From assembly GCA_031292015.1 (NCBI GenBank), contig JARLHY010000115.1:1-12109 (forward strand): a stretch of 12,109 bases of DNA, in the 5' to 3' direction. Below, piece by piece: positions 7,586 to 12,109 of this stretch. Made by a program: the position numbers and the translations under genes. The notes under the pieces are model-generated. The model saw only the letters and a list, made by a program, of their open reading frames with translations, was not told the DNA's origin and did no database searches. The first letter of the stretch is position 1, and every line of letters starts with the position of its first letter. The stretch is from Negativicutes bacterium. GTDB taxonomy: Bacteria > Bacillota_C > Negativicutes > Sporomusales_B > JARLHX01.

Positions 7586-8581
7586 ATGCTTCCTACCGCT
7601 ATCGTCATTGGCACTGTTTTTATGGATTGCAAGGGATTTTCCAAACAACGCTACAACTCCGCCGGCCGAAATCTCGGCAGCGTCAAATTTGTCCATGGCG
7701 GAGTAGGGCGGAATGTTGCCGAAAATATGGCAAACCTTAGGATTGGTACTGTTTTTGTTTCCAGTGTCGATAAGACCGGGATTGGCAAGGAAGTGGTCCA
7801 CAGGCTCGCCAGGACCGGGGTCGATGTCGAGTTCCTGCTGGAGAGCGAAGCCCGGGGGATGGGGATCTGGCTGGCGATTATGGACGAAACCGGCGAACTG
7901 GCGGGATCGGTCTCGCAAATGCCTGATCTGGTCGATCTGGAGAATTTCATTACCGAACGGGGCCCGGAGTTTATCCGGCGGTCCAGCCACGTAATTCTGG
8001 AACTCGATCTCAGCGAATATATCACGAAAAAGGTAATGAGCCTGGCCCAGGAGCACCGCAGGCCGGTTTTCGGCATTCCGGGCAATCTAGGGGTTATTCT
8101 GCAGGATATCGACATGCTTGCCGGCCTGGATTGCTTTATCTGCAACGATATCGAAGCCGGACGGATCATGGGCAGGGAGCTGCGCGACACCGATCCCGGC
8201 AAGCTGCAGGAGGAACTGAAAAAATTCGTTGATGGAATCGGACTGGCCTCGATGGTCATCACCCTCGGCTCGGCCGGCTGCGTCTACTATGACGCCCGCA
8301 GCGGCGAGAAGGGCTTTCAGCCGATTTTCCCGGTGACGGTGATCGACACTTCCGGCGCGGGGGACGCTTTCTTTTCCGGCACAGTCATGGGCCTGATCCG
8401 CAAAAAACCGCTCAGTGAAGCGGTGGTGTACGGCAGCCGGGTCGCCAGCTGGACGGTTCAGTCGGATGAGAATACCTGCCGGGACCTGGCTGACAAAATG
8501 GCTGAAGACGCCGTGTTTCAAGACCTGATGGGCGAGATTGCCAAAACCGCCAAGAAAGGGTTTACTGTTGTTTCCCGCTAA
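7586..8581 (+). CDS. PfkB/ribokinase-family carbohydrate kinase, substrate unknown
   Basis: An ATP-dependent sugar or nucleoside kinase of 331 residues with the PfkB fold. Signature 1 is GGVGRNVAEN at residues 38-47. Signature 2 is DTSGAGDAFFSG beginning at D254, with D260 as the expected catalytic base and the GAGD anion hole. The segment between them contains VITLGSAG, the usual ATP-site strand. The ATG at 7586 has GGAGGG 7 to 8 bases upstream. It sits 51 bases after galE and 23 bases before the glucose-6-phosphate isomerase gene, with no terminator between, so it is probably in the same operon. That context would suit a fructokinase-like role feeding fructose-6-phosphate, but the GGVGRNVAEN box also resembles pseudouridine/nucleoside kinases of the family. 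I do not assign a substrate. Confidence 0.88.
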   Translation: MLPTAIVIGTVFMDCKGFSKQRYNSAGRNLGSVKFVHGGVGRNVAENMANLRIGTVFVSSVDKTGIGKEVVHRLARTGVDVEFLLESEARGMGIWLAIMDETGELAGSVSQMPDLVDLENFITERGPEFIRRSSHVILELDLSEYITKKVMSLAQEHRRPVFGIPGNLGVILQDIDMLAGLDCFICNDIEAGRIMGRELRDTDPGKLQEELKKFVDGIGLASMVITLGSAGCVYYDARSGEKGFQPIFPVTVIDTSGAGDAFFSGTVMGLIRKKPLSEAVVYGSRVASWTVQSDENTCRDLADKMAEDAVFQDLMGEIAKTAKKGFTVVSR

Positions 8582-8604
8582 TTATTTTTGAAGGAGGGAA
8601 GGCT

Positions 8605-10062
8605 ATGCCGGCGAACGAGCTGAGGCTGGCCACGGGATTTACCTTCGATTATTCCAACCTGTACGGACCCGGTAAAGTGACGACCTCGGACTGCGAAGAA
8701 CTGGCCCCGCGGATCGCGGCCGCGCAGGCGGCCATCGAGCGGATGCGGGCCGGTGGCGAGGTGCGGGGCCATCTGTCCAAGGACGGAACCCCGGAAAAAG
8801 TATTGTTTTCCCAGCTGCCGTATGTCGCGGCAGGCAATCTTAACTCGCCGCAATCGATCACCCGGCTGAAGGAGTTTGGACAGTCGGTCCGGCATAACGT
8901 GGATGCGGTGATTCATTTCGGCATCGGCGGGTCGTACCTTGGCAACAAGGTGCTGTTCGACATTCACTGCGGCGAGTTCTGGAACAGCAAGGATATTTCA
9001 GCCCGAAACGGCTATCCCAAACTGTATTTTAGCGGCAACAACATTGACCCGGCGCGGACAGTGGACCTTGTGGACCACATCGCGGCCGAGGCCGGACGAA
9101 AAGAAGGGGCCTGCTATAAAGTAATGCTGGTGGTGGTCTCCAAGTCCGGCTCGACTCTTGACACGATGTCAGCCTTCATGGTGGTTTATGGTGCCCTGAA
9201 AGACCGGTTGCCGGACGGCGCGGTCTCGGTGGTCGCGGTTACCGATCCGGCGGAAGGCGAACAAGCCACGCTGCTGAAAAAACTGGCCGGCGACGAGGGG
9301 TGGCCCACCTTTGCCGTTCCCGACGGCGTTGGCGGCAGATTCAGTATTTTTTCGGAAGTGGGCCTTGTGACCGCGGCCTGCATCGGACTTGATATTGACG
9401 CTTTTCTGGCGGGAGCGCGGGGGATGGACGAGGCCTGCCGCACAGGCGATATGTGGGCCAATCCGGCGCTGTTGAACGCGGTGCTCAAGTATCTTGCCGC
9501 CGAGAAATACGGCCGGGATATCGAGGTCTTCATGCCTTACGGCGATTATCTGAAATCCATTGCCGAATGGTACATCCAGCTGTTGGCCGAGTCGCTGGGA
9601 AAACGGCGGGATCGGCAGGGGCGGGAAATTTTCTACGGCCGCACGCCGATTGTCGCGGTGGGTACCACCGATATGCACGCCCAGACCCAGCAGCATCAGG
9701 ACGGAAAAAAGAACAAGGTCGTCCAGTTCGTAAAAATCGCCCAGTGGCAAAGCGACCCGGTTATTCCTGACGCCTTTCCTGCAGTCAAACCGCTGGCGCA
9801 GTTCGCTTCCCTGCGGATGAGCCAGGCGCTGGATACCGCCCTGGAAGCCAACGCCGCCGCCCTGAGCAGCGATAACAGGTTCAACGCCGCCCTGATACTG
9901 CCGCGGCTGGATGCCTATCATCTCGGCGAACTGCTCTATATGCTGGCGCTGTCGGTGGCTTACGAGGGAGAACTGGCCGATGTCGACGCCTTCGACCAGC
10001 CGGGCGTGGAGGCTTACAAGAAGATCATGGGTCCCATGCTGACCAAACTCAAAAACGGGTAA
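8605..10062 (+). CDS. pgi: Glucose-6-phosphate isomerase
   Basis: Interconverts glucose-6-phosphate and fructose-6-phosphate in the cytoplasm, linking central metabolism to the sugar-nucleotide pathway encoded beside it. The protein has 485 residues. The sugar-phosphate-binding blocks are HFGIGGSYLGNK (104-115), SKSGST (179-184) and GGRFSIFSEVG (243-253). The EWYIQLLAESLGK segment (321-333) contains the conserved glutamate region. The C-terminal signature FDQPGVEAYKK carries the expected catalytic lysine K472. The ATG at 8605 has a strong GAAGGAGGG site about 7 bases upstream. It is the last gene of the unit and is followed by a strong hairpin. It is shorter than the enterobacterial enzyme of about 550 residues. 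All key blocks are present, so it should be active. Any involvement in general glycolysis as well is an inference. Confidence 0.95.
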   Translation: MPANELRLATGFTFDYSNLYGPGKVTTSDCEELAPRIAAAQAAIERMRAGGEVRGHLSKDGTPEKVLFSQLPYVAAGNLNSPQSITRLKEFGQSVRHNVDAVIHFGIGGSYLGNKVLFDIHCGEFWNSKDISARNGYPKLYFSGNNIDPARTVDLVDHIAAEAGRKEGACYKVMLVVVSKSGSTLDTMSAFMVVYGALKDRLPDGAVSVVAVTDPAEGEQATLLKKLAGDEGWPTFAVPDGVGGRFSIFSEVGLVTAACIGLDIDAFLAGARGMDEACRTGDMWANPALLNAVLKYLAAEKYGRDIEVFMPYGDYLKSIAEWYIQLLAESLGKRRDRQGREIFYGRTPIVAVGTTDMHAQTQQHQDGKKNKVVQFVKIAQWQSDPVIPDAFPAVKPLAQFASLRMSQALDTALEANAAALSSDNRFNAALILPRLDAYHLGELLYMLALSVAYEGELADVDAFDQPGVEAYKKIMGPMLTKLKNG

Positions 10063-10083
10063 AACGATTATAATTTTAGCTGA

Positions 10084-10123
10084 CAGGAAAAGGATCCGCA
10101 AAAAAATGCGGATCCTTTTCCTG
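10084..10123 (+). terminator. Strong hairpin terminator after pgi
   Basis: A perfect 17-bp inverted repeat (10084-10100 with 10107-10123) encloses a loop of six A. It begins about 20 bases after the pgi stop and is followed by TTGTCGTTTCTT, a broken U tract. It most likely ends the transcription unit that starts with the second phosphohexomutase. Confidence 0.82.
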
Positions 10124-10266
10124 TTGTCGTTTCTTCCCCTCGCGATTCCAGATTGGCCCCGGGAAATGGTCTGAAGTCCCCGGGTTATTTTCCGCCGATT
10201 ATCGCGTTGCAGTATCCTATTTTTAAAAGTTCTGCGCTGAAAGGCGAATTTTTTTAAAAAAAGATA

Positions 10267-10295
10267 TGGAAAAAAATGTAAAAAAGGATTATAAT
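10267..10295 (+). promoter_or_regulatory. Probable SigA-type promoter of the GT2/exporter operon
   Basis: A perfect TATAAT at 10290-10295 is preceded at 17 bases by TGGAAA (10267-10272), a four-of-six match to the -35 consensus, within an A-rich tract that could act as an UP element. Transcription would begin near 10302, giving a leader of about 118 bases. Confidence 0.5.
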
Positions 10296-10419
10296 GGCAA
10301 TGGATTAAATGTAAATTATTGGAAATTATTTTAAGGATGTTTTTTGATTATGGAACCTTCTAGGTAGTGGTTAAATTATCCTTTAATGGACAACATAAAC
10401 AAAAGGGGGGAGGAGCGGT

Positions 10420-11316
10420 GTGATAAAGGGTCCAAAGATTTCGGTTGTTATTCCGACACTTAACGCGCAAACCCTCATCGGGCCTCTTTGGGAGGCTTTA
10501 CAACGCCAATGGCTATCCCCTTGGGAGACGATCATTATTGACTCGACTTCCGATGATAAGACGGCGGATATTGCTTCAGCCTTTGGGTCCAAGGTCATAA
10601 GCATCGGCAGAAAGGATTTCAACCATGGCCTGACGCGAAACCTCGGGGCGACCCTGGTTTCCGGCGACATCATCGTTTTTATGACTCAGGATGCGTTGCC
10701 TGCCGATGACGAGACGCTTTACCATCTCATCGAACCGATTGTCGAAGGTAAAGCGGTGGCGTCGTACGCCAGGCAGATTCCCTGTGACGAATCAGATCCT
10801 ATCGAGCGATTCTGGCGGTATTACAACTATCCTGAAGAGGCGGCGATAAAAAACCTGCAGACTACGTACCGGCGATATTTCTTTTCCAACGTTTGTTCCG
10901 CTTTTCAAAGAGATGTCTTTATGGCAGTAGAGGGGTTTGAGGAGGCAGAAATTGGCGAAGACATGCTGATGGCTTACCGATTGATACATGCCCGGTATTC
11001 GATCGCCTATCAAAGTTCGGCCCAGGTGTTCCACTCCCATCATTTTACCACCCGGAAAAAGATAAGACGTTACTACCAGATTGGCGCGTTTAATCAGGCG
11101 CACCCTTTTCTGACTGCCGAAGCAAGCCATGAAAAAGACGGTATTGCCACTGTGAAGAAATTGCTTTCCGGGCTGCTGGCCAGTGGAGCGTATGGTTATC
11201 TGCCTGTTGCTGTAATGGATATGGCGATTCGCTACATCGCCTATACTGCTGGACGCTTCAGTGCATCATCTATTCGATCGAGGGACTCATTTCCCGGGAG
11301 GACGGTTGAACGATGA
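10420..11316 (+). CDS. Glycosyltransferase family 2 protein (rhamnosyltransferase-like)
   Basis: A 298-residue GT-A fold enzyme that adds a sugar from a nucleotide donor to a growing surface polysaccharide, probably at the cytoplasmic membrane. The N-terminal SVVIPTLNA (8-16) and the D41 region IIIDSTSDDKT form the nucleotide-binding site. NHGLTRNLG (68-76) and the FMTQDA motif with D91 in the DXD-like position resemble bacterial rhamnosyltransferases. GEDMLMAYRL (from G179) contains the ED pair expected for the catalytic base. A hydrophobic C-terminal stretch (near VAVMDMAIRYIAY) could contact the membrane. The start is GTG at 10420, preceded by GGGAGGAG; the overlapping GTG at 10418 is out of frame and runs into a stop at once. 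The end overlaps the next gene by ATGA. Donor sugar is not determined; mannose, rhamnose or others are possible. Confidence 0.9.
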   Translation: MIKGPKISVVIPTLNAQTLIGPLWEALQRQWLSPWETIIIDSTSDDKTADIASAFGSKVISIGRKDFNHGLTRNLGATLVSGDIIVFMTQDALPADDETLYHLIEPIVEGKAVASYARQIPCDESDPIERFWRYYNYPEEAAIKNLQTTYRRYFFSNVCSAFQRDVFMAVEGFEEAEIGEDMLMAYRLIHARYSIAYQSSAQVFHSHHFTTRKKIRRYYQIGAFNQAHPFLTAEASHEKDGIATVKKLLSGLLASGAYGYLPVAVMDMAIRYIAYTAGRFSASSIRSRDSFPGRTVER

Positions 11317-12109
11317 GGAATCCTTTGCGGCAGCTGCTTGGGCTGATATCAGATATTTATTACAGCCGACGGCTTATTTTAGAGCTGACTTTCCAGGACA
11401 TCAAGGCCCGCTATTTGGGATCCTATCTGGGCATATTGTGGGCTTTCATCCAGCCGACGGCAACGATTCTAATCTTATGGTTTGTATTTGAGGTTGGCTT
11501 TAAAGCAGCGACGGTCGACAACTTCCCGTTCGTCCTTTGGCTCATAACCGGCATGGTGCCCTGGTTTTTTGTTGCAGACAGCATTTCCGGGGCCACTGGT
11601 TCAATTGTCGAGAGCAGCTATCTGGTCAGTAAGGTGGTGTTCCGAGTCAGTATTTTGCCGATTATCAAAATATTGGCATCCTTAACGATACACTTGTTTT
11701 TTGTCTTGTTCGTGGTACTGATGTTTTATGTTTATAACTACCCACTCAGTGTCTACTATTTGCAAATTGTTTACTACCTTGCGGCTATGCTGGTTTTAGT
11801 CACAGGTCTTTCCTGGATTACCTCTTCGCTGGTGATCTTTTTAAAAGATATTGGACAGGCAGTGGCAATGCTGTTGCAATTCGGTTTTTGGCTTACACCG
11901 ATATTCTGGCCGGTAAACTCGATTCCGGAGCGCTTTCAAGGTATCGTAAAAATAAATCCTTTTTGCTACCTGGTGGAGGGATATCGGACAACTTTCATCT
12001 GGCATCGGTGGTTTTGGGAGGACGGTACAGCCGCACTGAGCTTTTGGATGGTAACGCTGACGATATTTTTTCTTGGGGCAATCATCTTTCGGCGTCTGCG
12101 GCCGCATTT
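11313..12109 (+). CDS. wzm: Polysaccharide ABC-2 transporter permease (Wzm/TagG/KpsM type), C-terminus cut by window end
   Basis: The membrane subunit of an ABC exporter that moves a lipid-linked polysaccharide from the cytoplasmic to the outer face of the inner membrane. The 265 complete codons present are free of stops. The amphipathic DIKARYLGSYLGILWAF segment (29-45) precedes about six hydrophobic helices (roughly 38-60, 72-89, 113-141, 148-176, 182-200, 242-260). TPIFWPVNSIP (195-205) and the INPFCYLVEGYR block are typical of polysaccharide ABC-2 permeases. The last visible residues RRLRPH match the usual family end (LRPHFADVL-like), so only a few residues are probably missing. The ATG overlaps the GT2 stop as ATGA, indicating translational coupling. 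The ATPase partner (Wzt/TagH/KpsT type) is expected immediately downstream. Codons are noticeably more AT-rich than in the genes before 10062. Confidence 0.9.
   Translation, partial: MRNPLRQLLGLISDIYYSRRLILELTFQDIKARYLGSYLGILWAFIQPTATILILWFVFEVGFKAATVDNFPFVLWLITGMVPWFFVADSISGATGSIVESSYLVSKVVFRVSILPIIKILASLTIHLFFVLFVVLMFYVYNYPLSVYYLQIVYYLAAMLVLVTGLSWITSSLVIFLKDIGQAVAMLLQFGFWLTPIFWPVNSIPERFQGIVKINPFCYLVEGYRTTFIWHRWFWEDGTAALSFWMVTLTIFFLGAIIFRRLRPH

Larger units (their letters stand above)
10063..10419 (+). other. Gene-free interval between pgi and the GT2 gene
   Basis: No credible coding region lies here. The first part holds the pgi terminator (10084-10123) and two copies of CCCCGGG (10157-10163 and 10178-10184) that could pair and are followed by TTATTTT. 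From about 10215 the base composition changes sharply to long A and T runs, including a TTTTTTTAAAAAAA palindrome. It then contains a TATAAT box at 10290-10295 and a leader of roughly 120 bases ending in a very strong GGGGGGAGGAG ribosome binding site. Confidence 0.8.

Noticed and set aside
9169..10101. Long open frame of 310 codons on the minus strand opposite pgi
   Set aside because: Antisense shadow of a GC-rich gene; it reads into the pgi terminator and has no family motif.
10157..10190. CCCCGGG pair followed by TTATTTT as a second terminator
   Set aside because: Only a 6-bp self-palindromic stem with a 15-base loop; a strong terminator already lies just upstream, so this is weak.
11261..11491. 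Small plus-strand frame spanning the GT2/permease junction
   Set aside because: Out of frame with two well-supported genes and without a ribosome binding site.

Overview
The window looks like a chromosomal segment of a moderately GC-rich bacterium devoted to making and exporting a surface polysaccharide. Firmicute-style Shine-Dalgarno sites (AAGGAGG, AGAGGAGGT, GAAGGAGGG) sit together with a family-9 (heptosyltransferase-like) glycosyltransferase and a polysaccharide ABC-2 exporter. This mix suggests a diderm Firmicute, that is a member of the Negativicutes such as the Sporomusa group. The taxonomic guess is an inference from gene content and has moderate to low certainty.

Layout. (1) Positions 34-2833, plus strand: manC (bifunctional GDP-mannose pyrophosphorylase/phosphomannose isomerase) and manB (phosphomannomutase), a GDP-mannose module. 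(2) Positions 2891-3964, minus strand: a GT9 glycosyltransferase with its own promoter (3999-4027) and an intrinsic terminator whose stem contains its stop codon. (3) Positions 4202-10062, plus strand: a second phosphohexomutase, galU, galE, a PfkB-family sugar kinase and a glucose-6-phosphate isomerase. These are closely spaced and end at a strong hairpin (10084-10123), so they are probably one transcription unit. (4) Positions 10063-10419: a gene-free stretch that becomes very AT-rich and carries a likely promoter and long leader. (5) Positions 10420-12109, plus strand: a GT2 glycosyltransferase overlapped by ATGA with a Wzm/TagG-like ABC-2 permease that runs off the window. This last part is visibly more AT-rich than the rest and looks like the start of the strain-variable polysaccharide locus.

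How it fits together. Fructose-6-phosphate is the hub. ManC and ManB lead from it through mannose-6-phosphate and mannose-1-phosphate to GDP-mannose. The isomerase, the second phosphohexomutase, GalU and GalE lead from it through glucose-6-phosphate and glucose-1-phosphate to UDP-glucose and UDP-galactose. The PfkB kinase could feed the hub, but its substrate cannot be read from sequence. The GT9 and GT2 enzymes and the exporter are plausible consumers of the activated sugars.

The most unusual observation is that both phosphohexomutase genes have a strong ribosome binding site with no ATG, GTG or TTG at the right distance. In both, the codon at the ideal position is ATC, and starting there gives proteins of normal family length. 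I saw no CRISPR array, tRNA, rRNA, transposase or integrase, and nothing that clearly forms a wholly new system.
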